Shown here in pieces: positions 31,274 through 39,640 of a DNA stretch of 64,000 nt. Below the pieces are notes generated by a model. The model had not been told where the DNA came from. It was given only the letters and a program-made list of their open reading frames with translations, and searched no databases. Each line of letters starts with the position of its first letter. The stretch's first letter is position 1. The DNA is from Nitrospirota bacterium (GTDB lineage: Bacteria; Nitrospirota; Leptospirillia; Leptospirillales; Leptospirillaceae), in contig JAJYYA010000021.1 in the NCBI GenBank assembly GCA_021801345.1, positions 43,506-107,505 of the forward strand. The letters are read 5' to 3'. The position numbers were made by a program, and so were the translations under genes.

Positions 31274-31344
31274 CTGAACATTTGTCCGCGCATTCCCCTT
31301 CTTAGGCCGTAGGCCAAGAGGGGGTCAAGCGGACAAATGTTCAG
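31274..31344. repeat. 71-bp palindromic element, copy A
   Basis: Perfect 16-bp terminal inverted arms at 31274-31289 and 31329-31344, enclosing a second imperfect hairpin (CCCCTTCTTAGGCC against GGCCAAGAGGGG). Positions 31275-31334 match 63755-63814 at 59 of 60 bases. This copy sits between the convergent RDD gene and the Rpn-family pseudogene, starting three bases beyond the latter's stop codon. It could act as a terminator and looks like a mobile or dispersed palindromic unit. Confidence 0.85.
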
Positions 31345-31347
31345 ATG

Positions 31348-32289
31348 TCAGTGCGAGTCGGTCTTCAGAACGTCCGCGGCGATTCGCTCGACCTCGTTCT
31401 TGTCGATACGGAAGGTCGTGGCGATCTGATCCGTAGACATGAGGCCGTCTCTCAGGATCCGGGAGACAAACTCTCGGCGTTCTTCCTGTCGGCCCTCCTG
31501 TCGGCCCTCTTGCCGACCCTGGGCACGACCTTCTTCTAGAATAGCTTCCATGATGTCAGGCATTTCGGTCTCCGGAATGAGCGGGGCAATGACCTGCCAG
31601 ACCTCCTCTGGGGTCGTCAGGCCGTGAACTCCCGCAATGTAGTTAATAATGATCGGCAGTACATGTTTAATTGTATCATAGAGATCTCCCCTGTTATTGG
31701 GAAGACGGATGATGGCCGCGAAGACTTCGGCCGGCCCCTCGAAGATGTGCTTCATCGAGAGGAGGATGGCCGAAGTCTCCAGGTCTTCGACGCATTTTAA
31801 AATGGTCTCGTCGGGAAAGGAGGAAAGATCTACGGAGATGAGCGTGTAGTCGGGGACGAACTATCCGAGAAAGGTCGGGGTTTTAAGCGTTTCGGAGAGG
31901 GAGGCGGGAATCGTCCAGGGCTCTTTTCCGTGGTAAAAGAGGACGGGAAGGATTGGACGCGGCTCCTTTCTCTGTCGAATCGCTCGGGACCATGCGCCCA
32001 CCATGTAGCGGAGAAGCTGAAAAAGGACTAGACGGTCGGGGTGGCTTTTGTGCTCGAGGATGAGTGAGAGGAGGATCTCATGGCCTTCCATGCGGACGGA
32101 AAAGACGAGGTCTGTCCGAAGGGAGCCAAGAGATTCTCCAACCGACTCCTGGGGGAGAAATTCGAGGGACTCGAAATCGATCCGTGCGACGAGATCCTTT
32201 GGGAGAAGTCCTTGGAGCGCTTTGGCAAGGACCTTCGGGTCGCCCAGGGCTCCCTTGAAAAAGTTATCATGATGTGACTTTTTTATCAT
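31348..32289 (-). pseudogene. Rpn/PD-(D/E)XK nuclease family protein, interrupted by a stop codon
   Basis: Two same-frame pieces form one gene of 313 codons. The first (32289 to 31861) starts with His-His-Asp-Asn-Phe-Phe-Lys, then has Thr-Asp-Leu-Val-Phe and Leu-Ile-Leu-Glu-His-Lys-Ser, the PD-(D/E)XK-type core, and later Pro-Val-Leu-Phe-Tyr-His-Gly. The second piece (from about 31858 down to 31348) is the expected C-terminal part and ends in a Gln/Glu/Gly/Arg repeat region, common in this family. A single TAG codon at 31861-31863 separates them; no frameshift is involved. The family (Rpn, also called Transposase_31) encodes recombination-promoting nucleases. Either the gene is dead or the N-terminal nuclease part alone is made. 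Confidence 0.82.
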
Positions 32290-32613
32290 TTACATTTATT
32301 TTCGTTTAGTTTTAATATATGGTCATTTTTGTTTCCATTATACAGATGACACAGAGGAATTCAAGGGTCTATGGAGAGATAACACGACCATGTCAAAGTC
32401 AGCCGCGCCCATCCAAAAATGTGAGCGGGCGCGCCAGCCTTGGAAACCAGGGCTGACTTTTTTCAATCCCGCTCAGGATTCGAGGGGGGGACTTTGATGT
32501 GGTCGTGCGAGACGAATGATCTGAGGGCGCGGGTACCCCGGTGTGTGGGGGGCTGAGCAGTTTCGATGGCACCAGGGTCAGGTTGATTGTGTCCGGCTGA
32601 CTATGCACACCCC
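32290..32613. other. AT-rich intergenic region with a structured element
   Basis: The first 60 bases are very AT-rich compared with the rest of the window and probably hold the promoter of the Rpn-family gene on the minus strand. Positions 32383-32507 hold the inverted-repeat element listed separately. I see no convincing gene; a 69-codon minus-strand frame at 32399-32608 has no coding character. Confidence 0.5.
32383..32507. repeat. 125-bp inverted-repeat element with alternative pairings
   Basis: The ends (32383-32400 and 32490-32507) are inverted repeats of 18 bases matching at 16. Inside, 32395-32404 (AAAGTCAGCC) can instead pair with 32451-32460 (GGCTGACTTT), enclosing a GCGCCC/GGGCGC hairpin and followed by a T-run, which looks like a terminator. 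The two pairings share the same left bases and exclude each other. It could be a small MITE or a structured RNA. Confidence 0.65.
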
Positions 32614-33019
32614 TCAGTCTGCCCAGTTTTCTACATGCAACCCAACAACTCGCGCAAACTTGCGTTCGTTATTGGTCACCAGTATCCAGCCCTCTGCTCT
32701 GGCATGAGCGGCCAGCCAAAGATCGTTGTTGCCAATCATGAAGTCCGCCCGTTGCAGATCGGCGCGTATCTGGCCGTAATGTTCTCCGACCGCCTCAGTG
32801 AGTGGCGCGATTTGCATGGTCGATTCAAGTTGTGAAAGGGCGGCAAGCGCACGTTCGCGCGACTGGCTTTTTTCGCTCCGAAACGCAACTCTCCCAGCGT
32901 TACCACTGACATGACCAGCTCATCTGCCGTATGCCGGGCAAACCGTTCGCGCACAGCGGGCGGATTGTGCTTGGCGATATAGATGCAGATGTTCGTGTCC
33001 ACAGGTAACGCACCGCCAT
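32614..33019 (-). pseudogene. vapC: vapC toxin gene (PIN domain) with two frameshifts
   Basis: VapC toxins are PIN-domain RNases. Here the sequence is split over three frames. ATG 33019 overlaps the vapB stop, but a missing T near 33003 throws the frame before the Val-Asp-Thr-Asn-Ile-Cys-Ile-Tyr motif. That motif and the Gly-Glu-Leu-Arg-Phe-Gly-Ala segment follow in a second frame. After a missing G near 32875, the C-terminal part (His-Tyr-Gly-x-Ile-Arg-Ala, Gly-Asn-Asn-Asp-Leu-Trp-Leu-Ala-Ala-His, Leu-Val-Thr-Asn-Asn) continues in a third frame to 32614. Conserved residues are kept in each piece, so the damage looks recent. No full toxin can be made. Confidence 0.85.
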
Positions 33020-33249
33020 CAGAAGGGCTCTCTTTCCTGTGGGTAAGACTCCTCATCTCCCTGTGACATAAAATCTTTCGGCAGCTGATCAAGAATATCG
33101 AAAATGGCGAGCGCACTGCTTGGGTGCTCGCGTAGGATAACCTCATCGCCCCGCTTGAAGATTTCGGCTCTATTTGTAGAAAAACGGAATTCTTTCGGCA
33201 AACGTACGGCTTGGCTATTGCCGGATTGAAATACGCGCGCATAGGTCAT
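33019..33249 (-). CDS. vapB: VapB-type antitoxin
   Basis: A 76-residue protein with the AbrB/MazE-like swapped-hairpin start: Phe-Gln-Ser-Gly-Asn-Ser-Gln-Ala-Val-Arg-Leu-Pro-Lys-Glu-Phe, then Gly-Asp-Glu-Val-Ile-Leu. The C-terminal part would bind the VapC toxin. The gene is intact, ATG with GGAGGT upstream, and its stop overlaps the vapC start. An operator-like repeat lies 22 bases upstream, fitting autoregulation by VapB. Because vapC is broken, this is an orphan antitoxin, possibly neutralising related toxins. Confidence 0.87.
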   Translation of the reverse strand: MTYARVFQSGNSQAVRLPKEFRFSTNRAEIFKRGDEVILREHPSSALAIFDILDQLPKDFMSQGDEESYPQEREPF

Positions 33250-33612
33250 GGCAAACCTCCATGTTAAAAATATATACGGTAAGTATATACATGTGGTAGT
33301 CCGCTAGAAATGGCGGGTGGGCGGGAAATTAAGACTCCTCTCCAAGCAATGATCTTCCGAGACAGGGATCTGCAAAATGCGGGTTTTACGGAGTGGACAG
33401 AGTGGCGGAGACGGAGGGATCGACTCACGTGCCTTGGATGACGTGTTCGAATGAAGAGATCTGAGGTGTTGTCGCATTCGGTGGGGGGACGGTTGTGGGT
33501 GAGGAGGACTGAAATCCCTATTCCCTGTTTTTCGGTCTTCTCCCCTGTCTCTGTCAAAAGATCGGACGGATTTTCCTCCCCGCCACCCGCGAACCTTCCC
33601 GACAGGACGTCA
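33250..33612. other. Gap between vapB and the ogt-like gene
   Basis: Apart from the vapB operator at 33271-33289, I see nothing supported here. A minus-strand frame through 33264-33674 lacks any recognisable motif and overlaps the methyltransferase gene end, so I leave it out. Confidence 0.4.
33271..33289 (-). promoter_or_regulatory. Operator-like repeat upstream of vapB
   Basis: TATATAC-N5-GTATATA, a perfect 7-bp inverted repeat, in an AT-rich stretch 22 bases before the vapB ATG. AbrB-type antitoxins bind such short palindromes in their own promoters, so this is the probable autoregulatory site. Confidence 0.65.
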
Positions 33613-34125
33613 TCATGTCGATTTCCTTCTTTCCCACTCGAGAAGACGCTCCTTGAGATCCTTCCCTCCGGCATAGCCTCCCAAAGCTCCCGTCTCTCTT
33701 GTCACCCGATGGCAGGGGATCAGAAGGGGGAGGGGGTTTCTGGAAAGCGCCCCTCCTACGGCCCGGAAGGCCTTCGGCCGTCCGATTGCCTCCGCCACTG
33801 CCCGATAGCTTAACGTCTCCCCGTAAGGGATCCGCCTCACCACCTCGAGAACTAAGGCGTCGAAGGCCCCGGTATCGGGGGGGAGCCCTCCCGCATAGAC
33901 AACCTCTCCGCTGAGGATCCCCCGGAAGAGGCCTGCGACTTCGTCCTCGGCGGGGAGGTCGGTAGGGGAGAGAGGGACCGCGGATCCGTCGAGAACGAGG
34001 CGGCAAGGGAAGCCGCGGGAGCCAGTCACCAAGAGAGGGCTCTTGACGAGCGGGCCGAATGCGGGGATCCGGTAGCTTCCGGCTGGAAGGCGTATGTTGG
34101 TTTGGGCCGTGCCATGAGAATCCAT
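33613..34125 (-). CDS. ogt: Methylated-DNA--protein-cysteine methyltransferase
   Basis: Repairs O6-alkylguanine by transferring the alkyl group to its own cysteine. The C-terminal domain shows Ile-Pro-Tyr-Gly-Glu-Thr-Leu-Ser-Tyr, the recognition helix with Arg-Ala-Val-Gly-Gly-Ala-Leu-Ser-Arg-Asn-Pro, and the active site Ile-Pro-Cys-His-Arg-Val, then Gly-Gly-Tyr-Ala-Gly-Gly. From ATG 34125 (AAGAAGGGA upstream) it is 170 residues, normal for Ogt. The frame is open upstream inside the permease gene but that part is unrelated. It is the last gene after the ABC exporter operon. Confidence 0.9.
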   Translation of the reverse strand: MDSHGTAQTNIRLPAGSYRIPAFGPLVKSPLLVTGSRGFPCRLVLDGSAVPLSPTDLPAEDEVAGLFRGILSGEVVYAGGLPPDTGAFDALVLEVVRRIPYGETLSYRAVAEAIGRPKAFRAVGGALSRNPLPLLIPCHRVTRETGALGGYAGGKDLKERLLEWERRKST

Positions 34126-34148
34126 GAAGAGTCCCTTCTTGTCTTGGT

Positions 34149-35267
34149 CTATCCGATCCGTTTTTGGAAGAAGTGTCCGGCCAGGAAGAGAGCGGCGGTG
34201 CCGATCGCCGCGAGGGCCCCGTACTCGGGAAGGAGGATCTGAACACCGGCGCCTTGCAGGAAGACCTCCCGAAGGATGACCAGAAAGTATCGGAGCGGAT
34301 TGAGCAGTGTCAGGTCCTGGATGATCTTCGGCATGTTGGCAATCGGCGTGGCAAATCCCGAGAGGATGATGGAGGGGACAAGAAAGAGGAAGGAGCCGAG
34401 AAGACCCTGCTGTTGGGTCTGGGAAAGGGCGCTGATCATGAGCCCCACGCCGAGACCCGAGAGGGTGAACAGGAAGATTCCGAGATAGAGCGCCGGGATC
34501 GAGCCTCTCAGGGGAACGTGGAAGATCGTCGTGGCAACAACGACAATGGCCGTCGATTCGGCAAAGCCGATGACAAATCCCGGGAGGGTCTTGCCCAGAA
34601 TGATTTCGAGCGGCGTGAGGGGGGTGACGAGAAGCTGGTCGAATGTTCCGTCCTCCCGCTCCCGGGCGATCGAAAGCGCTGTGACGAGAAGCGAGACCAC
34701 GAGCGTCAAAAGCCCCACGATTCCCGGAACGATGAACCATCGGCTCTTGAGGTTCGGGTTGTACCAGGCCCGGAGAGAGAGGGAGGCGGCGGGAGGCGGG
34801 AGAGAGAGGGATTTGGCGAGATCGGTGTTGTAGTTCTGCACGATGGTCTGAACGTAGCCCGTGAGGATCATGGCGGTGTTGCTCTGGCGCCCGTCGACGA
34901 TGGCTTCGACGGTCGCGGCCTTTCCGGTGAGAATCTCCCGGCTGAAGGTGTTCCGGATATGCAAAACGAGGAGAACCCGTCGGTTGTCGATCAGGCGTTT
35001 GACCTCTTCGGGGGAGCCGGCCTCTCCGGAGAGTTTGAAGTTTTTCGACCCCGAGAATCGGGCCAGGAGCTGTCGCGAATAGAGGCCGGGATCCTCGTTC
35101 CAGACGGCATAGGAGATGCGCTTTAAGTCGAAGGTTGCGGCGTAGCTGAAGACGATGAGCTGCACGAGAGGAGGGACGATGAGCACCATGCGGCTCTTCT
35201 TGTCCCGGAGGAGTGCCAGAAACTCCTTCTGGGCGAGCCTCAGAACGCGCATTACGACGCCGTTCAC
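34149..35267 (-). CDS. ABC-2 type permease (YbhR-like)
   Basis: A 372-residue integral membrane protein of the ABC-2 class. It has one N-terminal helix (about 25-45), a large extracytoplasmic domain (to about 170), and five C-terminal helices from about residue 180. Typical marks are Leu-Leu-Arg-Asp-Lys-Lys-Ser near the start and Ala-Arg-Glu-Arg-Glu-Asp-Gly-Thr-Phe-Asp-Gln-Leu-Leu-Val-Thr-Pro in the coupling region. The start is GTG overlapping the upstream permease stop (GTGA). With the other permease it would form the exporter channel. Confidence 0.88.
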   Translation of the reverse strand: MNGVVMRVLRLAQKEFLALLRDKKSRMVLIVPPLVQLIVFSYAATFDLKRISYAVWNEDPGLYSRQLLARFSGSKNFKLSGEAGSPEEVKRLIDNRRVLLVLHIRNTFSREILTGKAATVEAIVDGRQSNTAMILTGYVQTIVQNYNTDLAKSLSLPPPAASLSLRAWYNPNLKSRWFIVPGIVGLLTLVVSLLVTALSIAREREDGTFDQLLVTPLTPLEIILGKTLPGFVIGFAESTAIVVVATTIFHVPLRGSIPALYLGIFLFTLSGLGVGLMISALSQTQQQGLLGSFLFLVPSIILSGFATPIANMPKIIQDLTLLNPLRYFLVILREVFLQGAGVQILLPEYGALAAIGTAALFLAGHFFQKRIG

Positions 35268-36394
35268 AGGATCCTCTTTCGGCTGATTTTTAAAAGAAGG
35301 CCAAACAAAAGGACGGAAAAGAGAAGAAGTGCCGCCGAATTGGGCCAGATGACCCCCGGGATGTCTCCCGCCAGAAAGATCGATTGCAGGATGGTGACAT
35401 AGTAGGAGGCCGGGATGATATGGGTGATCACCCGGATGAAGAGGGGCATCGAGTGGATGTCGAAGATGAACCCGGAGAGGATAAAGGCCGGAAGAAAGGT
35501 AAAGACGATGGCAATTTGGCCTGCGACGAACTGGTTTTTCGAGACGCTCGAAATGACAAGGCCCATGCCGAGGGCCGTCGTCAAAAAGAGGGCGGATGTC
35601 GACACAAGGGTCAGGAGGGATCCCCTGAGAGGCACTTCGAAAAGAAAGTGACCCATGAGGACTGAGATTCCCATGCCGGTCATGCCCAGGACGAAGTAGG
35701 GGAGGAACTTTCCCAGGAGGATCTCGGCGATCGTCACCGGGGTGGAGAAGAGGGACTCGAGCGTTCCCCGTTCCCATTCCCGGGCGACCACCATCGAGGT
35801 CAGAAGGGCGCCTATCAATGTCATGATCACCGCAATGAGCCCGGGGATAAGGAAGTCCCGGCTCCGGACATTCGGGTTGTACCAGATGCGGACATCGAGC
35901 GCGACCGGCAGGAAGGTGAGGGTTCGCCCCCGGAGGTTGCTCTGGGCGAGCCATGTGGCCCAAGTGTTCTGAAGATAGCCCTCCACGAGGCGGGCGGTAT
36001 TGTCGTCGACGCCGTTTACGACAACGTGGACGCCGTGGTTCCGGAAGGATTCGAGGGAGCGCCCAAAGTTCTCCCGAAGCCAGAGGATCCCCTCCACATT
36101 TTGCCGTTTGAGGGCCGCCACGGCTTCATGCATGTTGGGGTAGGGAACGGGAGTAAACCAGGGAGAGTGACGAAGTCCGGCCACAAAGCCTTCCGCCGCC
36201 GGAGAGCGGCTCTCCGTCACCACCGCGACGGGAACGTGTCTCGCATCGAGGGAGACTCCGTATCCGAAGATCAGGAGGAGAAGGATCGGCAGGGCAAGGG
36301 CAATCAGGAGGCTTGAGGGGTCGCGAAGGATCTGGAGCGACTCCTTCCGGACCATTGCCCGAGTCCTTCGGAGGCTGTCCGCAAGAGGACTCAT
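35264..36394 (-). CDS. ABC-2 type permease (YbhS-like)
   Basis: A 376-residue permease with the same layout as its downstream neighbour: an N-terminal helix at about 30-48, an extracytoplasmic domain, then a helical bundle from about residue 175. The coupling motif is Ala-Arg-Glu-Trp-Glu-Arg-Gly-Thr-Leu-Glu-Ser-Leu-Phe-Ser-Thr-Pro. The two permeases are clearly related to each other and probably form a heterodimer. ATG overlaps the stop of the ATPase gene (ATGA). Confidence 0.88.
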   Translation of the reverse strand: MSPLADSLRRTRAMVRKESLQILRDPSSLLIALALPILLLLIFGYGVSLDARHVPVAVVTESRSPAAEGFVAGLRHSPWFTPVPYPNMHEAVAALKRQNVEGILWLRENFGRSLESFRNHGVHVVVNGVDDNTARLVEGYLQNTWATWLAQSNLRGRTLTFLPVALDVRIWYNPNVRSRDFLIPGLIAVIMTLIGALLTSMVVAREWERGTLESLFSTPVTIAEILLGKFLPYFVLGMTGMGISVLMGHFLFEVPLRGSLLTLVSTSALFLTTALGMGLVISSVSKNQFVAGQIAIVFTFLPAFILSGFIFDIHSMPLFIRVITHIIPASYYVTILQSIFLAGDIPGVIWPNSAALLLFSVLLFGLLLKISRKRIL

Positions 36395-38193
36395 CGCGAG
36401 CCCTCGCCGTCTTCGGTCTCCGCCTTGAGATTGAGATGGCGGATAAAGGCTTCTTCGAGGGAGGGGTCGGGGGAGTCGGGAGTTTTTGCTCCCTCCCGGA
36501 TTTCCCGGGGGGAACCGAGGGCGACGAGGCGTCCCTGAGCCATGATGGCAAGTCTGTCGCAGGCGTTTGCCTCCCCCATGAAATGGGTCGTCACGAGAAC
36601 CGAGACCCCCCGGAAGGAGATCTGGCTGATAATTCTCCAGAACTCCCGGCGCGCCAGAGGGTCGACCCCGCTTGTCGGCTCGTCGAGAAGGAGGATTGAG
36701 GGCTCGTGCATGATGGCCGCGGCCAGCGCGAGCCTCTGACGGAAGCCGAGAGGAAGGATCCCTGCCGATACGTTTCGGAAGGACGTCAGGTCGAAGAAGG
36801 CAAGGAGTTCCTCGAGGCGGTCCCGCTGTCTCTTCCCTCCCATCCCGTAGGCGCTGCTGAAGAAGACGAGGTTCTGGAGGACGGTGAGCTGGGCGTAGAG
36901 GGAGAACTTTTGGGACATGTAGCCCAGGCGCCCCCGGAGGGCCGCCACGTTGCCGTTGGTCACATCCCGTCCGTCGATCTGCAAAAAGCCCGAGGACGGC
37001 AGGAGAAGCCCCGCGATCATACGGAATGTGGTGGTTTTTCCGGCCCCATTGGCGCCCAGAAGGCCGAAGATCTCCCCTTTTTTTACCGAAAATGACAGCC
37101 GGTCGACGGCGGTGAAGGAGCCGAATCTCCGGGTGAGATCCCGGATTGCGATCGCGTCCCCTTCGGTGGGCGAGAAGGTCTTTGTGTCCCCCCAGGAGAT
37201 CTCTCTTCCCTGGCCCATGCGGCTCGAAGATCCGCTTGCCTCAGCCGGCTTTGCCGTCTTATTGGCAAGCCGCAGCATGAAGGCGTCTTCGAAGGTGGGG
37301 GCGACAGGGTCGGTCCGGGTGTCGAGAGACGGAGGAACCGGTGGCGGGTTTGGCGTCAGGGTCACTGTGCGGACACCCTCTTCAAGACCGGCCGCATCGG
37401 CGACTTCGGGAAGCTTGGCGATCTCGGGTTCAAGCCTTCGGGCAGGGATGCCGGGGGCAACGATGAGGAAGACGTGACCGCCGGTGTCGCGGATAAAGTC
37501 CTCTGGTGCGCCCTCGCCAAGGATCTTTCCCTCGTAGAGGATCACGACGCGGTCAAAGTGTTCGGCCTCGTCCATATAGGCGGTGCTGACAAAGAGGGTG
37601 GTAGAGGAGCCCTTCACCTCCTTTTCGAGAATCTCCCAGAGTTCCCGCCGGGAGACCGGGTCGACGCCGACGGTGGGTTCGTCGAGAAGAAGGAGGGGCG
37701 GGGCATGGACGAGGGAGCAGGCGACGCCCAGCTTCTGCTTCATGCCGCCGGAGAGCTTTCCGGCGAGACGTCCGGAGAAGGGGGCGAGCGCCGTCATGCG
37801 CAAAAGAGGCGCATAGAGGGTCTGCCTCTCCTCGCGGGGAACGCCGTGCAGGTCGGCGTGAAGATCGAGGTTTTCCGAGACGGTCAGATCCTCGTAGAGC
37901 CCGAACTTCTGGGGCATGTACCCCAGGCTCTTCTGGAGGAGTCCGGGCGCGGTTTGTGGGTCCCGCCCCAGAATGCGAAGGCTTCCCGAGTCCGGCTCCA
38001 TGATCCCTGCCAGAATCCGCATAAGGGTCGTCTTCCCTGCCCCGTCCGGTCCGATGAGTCCGGTGATCGTTCCGGAAGCGACGTCGAAGGAGATGTCGTC
38101 GAGCGCGCGGAGCGTTCCTCGGGGGGTCCGAAAGGTGCGGACGAGGTGGCGGACCGAGACGGCGGGGGATCGGGGTCCGTTAGCCTCCGCCAT
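36391..38193 (-). CDS. Tandem-domain ABC transporter ATPase (YbhF-like)
   Basis: A 600-residue protein with two ABC ATPase domains joined by a linker with a proline-rich part. Domain 1 has Walker A Gly-Pro-Asp-Gly-Ala-Gly-Lys-Thr-Thr, signature Leu-Ser-Gly-Gly-Met-Lys-Gln-Lys and Leu-Leu-Leu-Leu-Asp-Glu-Pro. Domain 2 has Gly-Ala-Asn-Gly-Ala-Gly-Lys-Thr-Thr, but its signature is changed to Leu-Pro-Leu-Gly-Phe-Arg-Gln-Arg. Each domain matches the multidrug/Nod-factor exporter class. It drives the two permeases and overlaps the membrane fusion gene by 14 bases. Confidence 0.9.
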   Translation of the reverse strand: MAEANGPRSPAVSVRHLVRTFRTPRGTLRALDDISFDVASGTITGLIGPDGAGKTTLMRILAGIMEPDSGSLRILGRDPQTAPGLLQKSLGYMPQKFGLYEDLTVSENLDLHADLHGVPREERQTLYAPLLRMTALAPFSGRLAGKLSGGMKQKLGVACSLVHAPPLLLLDEPTVGVDPVSRRELWEILEKEVKGSSTTLFVSTAYMDEAEHFDRVVILYEGKILGEGAPEDFIRDTGGHVFLIVAPGIPARRLEPEIAKLPEVADAAGLEEGVRTVTLTPNPPPVPPSLDTRTDPVAPTFEDAFMLRLANKTAKPAEASGSSSRMGQGREISWGDTKTFSPTEGDAIAIRDLTRRFGSFTAVDRLSFSVKKGEIFGLLGANGAGKTTTFRMIAGLLLPSSGFLQIDGRDVTNGNVAALRGRLGYMSQKFSLYAQLTVLQNLVFFSSAYGMGGKRQRDRLEELLAFFDLTSFRNVSAGILPLGFRQRLALAAAIMHEPSILLLDEPTSGVDPLARREFWRIISQISFRGVSVLVTTHFMGEANACDRLAIMAQGRLVALGSPREIREGAKTPDSPDPSLEEAFIRHLNLKAETEDGEGSR

Positions 38194-39088
38194 GAACCGT
38201 CTCGGCGGGGGAGCCGTCCGGACAGCGGGCGGGGAGGGGGGGAGCTCCCTGGAGAGGGATCCTGACGGTCACCGGCATGCCGAGACGAAGCTTTCGCGTG
38301 GGGCAGGAGAGATAGATCCGGGCCCGGTAGACGAGGATGGTTCTCTGATGGCGCGTCTGGACCTCCTTGGGGGTGAACTCCGCCGCGGGCGAGATGTAGC
38401 CGACATAGCCCGCAAATCTCTCCTTCGGGGACGAATCGGAGGTGACGGTCGCGGGCATTCCCTCGTGGATATGGCCGAGCTCGGGCTCTTCGATATAGAC
38501 CCGGGCCCAGAGAGGGCGGGTTCGGGCCAGCGTGTAGACCGGGGTCTGAGGAAAGGCCATGTCTCCGGGCTCGAGGATCCGGGTCTGGACGATCCCGTCC
38601 ACCGGGGCATAGAGCCTGGTATCTGCGAGTTGGCGCTCGTCGAAGGCCCTCTGGGCCATATCTCTCCTTGTCGCGGCCTTGGCCATGTCGAGGGCCGCGC
38701 GAGCGTCGTCCTTTTGCTGCCGGGTGTTGAAGTCGGCCTGTGCGAGGCGCTTGACGCGATTCCATGTCTTCTGTGCGTTGGTCTCCTGAGCCCGGTCGCG
38801 GTCGAGTGTGCGGCTGTCCGCATCGACGATATCCTGGTAGCGGACGGGATTGAGAAGGGCCAGAAGTTCCCCCGCATGGACGGAGGCGCCTTCCACAAAA
38901 AGAAGTTTTTCGATGCGGCCTGTGTCGTGGAAGGCGACCTGAACCTCGCGAAGGTCGATGTTGCCATAGAGCCGAAGGACCTTCACCTGACCCCTCTCGG
39001 CCAGGTGAAGGTGGCGAACCCAGAGGGCGCCGCCGACGAAGAGGAGGAGGGCCAGGAGAAGAACGAGTCGCTTGGCGTTGGCGGGCAT
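38180..39088 (-). CDS. HlyD-family membrane fusion protein (YbhG-like)
   Basis: A 302-residue periplasmic adaptor that would link the ABC exporter to an outer-membrane channel. It has an N-terminal membrane anchor at about residues 8-26, a biotinyl-lipoyl-like half motif (Val-Glu-Gly-Ala-Ser-Val-His-Ala-Gly-Glu-Leu-Leu-Ala), a helical hairpin (about 85-160), the second lipoyl half (Ala-Pro-Val-Asp-Gly-Ile-Val-Gln-Thr-Arg) and a beta-barrel domain. It is the first gene of the exporter operon. No TolC-like gene is recognisable nearby. Confidence 0.88.
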   Translation of the reverse strand: MPANAKRLVLLLALLLFVGGALWVRHLHLAERGQVKVLRLYGNIDLREVQVAFHDTGRIEKLLFVEGASVHAGELLALLNPVRYQDIVDADSRTLDRDRAQETNAQKTWNRVKRLAQADFNTRQQKDDARAALDMAKAATRRDMAQRAFDERQLADTRLYAPVDGIVQTRILEPGDMAFPQTPVYTLARTRPLWARVYIEEPELGHIHEGMPATVTSDSSPKERFAGYVGYISPAAEFTPKEVQTRHQRTILVYRARIYLSCPTRKLRLGMPVTVRIPLQGAPPLPARCPDGSPAETVHGGG

Positions 39089-39640
39089 GGGGTCTCCTTG
39101 GTGCCGGTTGCCGGAAGTCGGGGGCCGTGGGGGGGGCCGGGGATGTCTGTGTGCCTTGCCTATGGGGTGAGAACGTCGCTGTTCGCAAGAAGGGCGCGGG
39201 CCCGGAGGTCCGCCTCTCGCGCCTGGCTGAAAAGGGTCTTTTTGTCCCTGACCTCCACGGACCCGGCATGGCCTGTCCGGGGGGACTCTTTAGCGAGGGT
39301 CTCGCTCTTCTTTGGCTGGCCGAGAGAAGAAAGGACCCAGCCATGCTCCCATCGCGCCTCTGATAGGGCGCTGGCCGCTTTTTTCAAGTCGTCCCATTAA
39401 AAAGGGAAACCGCGCCTCGGGCCTTTGTTGCCATCGGGGTCTTCGTTAGGAGTCTAGCACCGGGGGTGGGGAGATACAATCATTAAAAATACTGCGAAAA
39501 AGCGGAGGATTTCGGGGCCTGGGGGGGATTGTCATGTGTTCGTCATGCTCCCTTGACCTTACTGTCTCACTCGTGCTCCACCATGAAAAAGTCCGGGAAG
39601 ATCCCGGCTTTGTATCAGAAGACGATCATGGAGGATGACC
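39089..39640. other. Divergent region between the exporter and the GGDEF/EAL gene
   Basis: These 552 bases hold the promoters of two divergent transcripts. A 75-codon minus-strand frame at 39160-39387 starts only with TTG and has no recognisable motif; I give it little weight. Just upstream of the plus-strand gene a hairpin (39588-39611, AAAG-CCGGG against CCCGG-CTTT with a one-base bulge) precedes the GGAGG ribosome binding site. It does not resemble a GEMM c-di-GMP riboswitch. Confidence 0.45.

Noticed and set aside
33264..33674. 136-codon minus-strand frame between vapB and ogt
   Set aside because: It overlaps the end of the methyltransferase gene, has no recognisable motif and poor coding character.
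39160..39387. 75-codon minus-strand gene before the exporter operon, perhaps a TolC or TetR remnant
   Set aside because: Only a TTG start, no good ribosome binding site and no motif; similarity to either family could not be supported.
39580..39640. c-di-GMP (GEMM) riboswitch upstream of the GGDEF/GGDEF/EAL gene
   Set aside because: A single hairpin with a CCGGG stem is present, without the conserved GEMM core bases.
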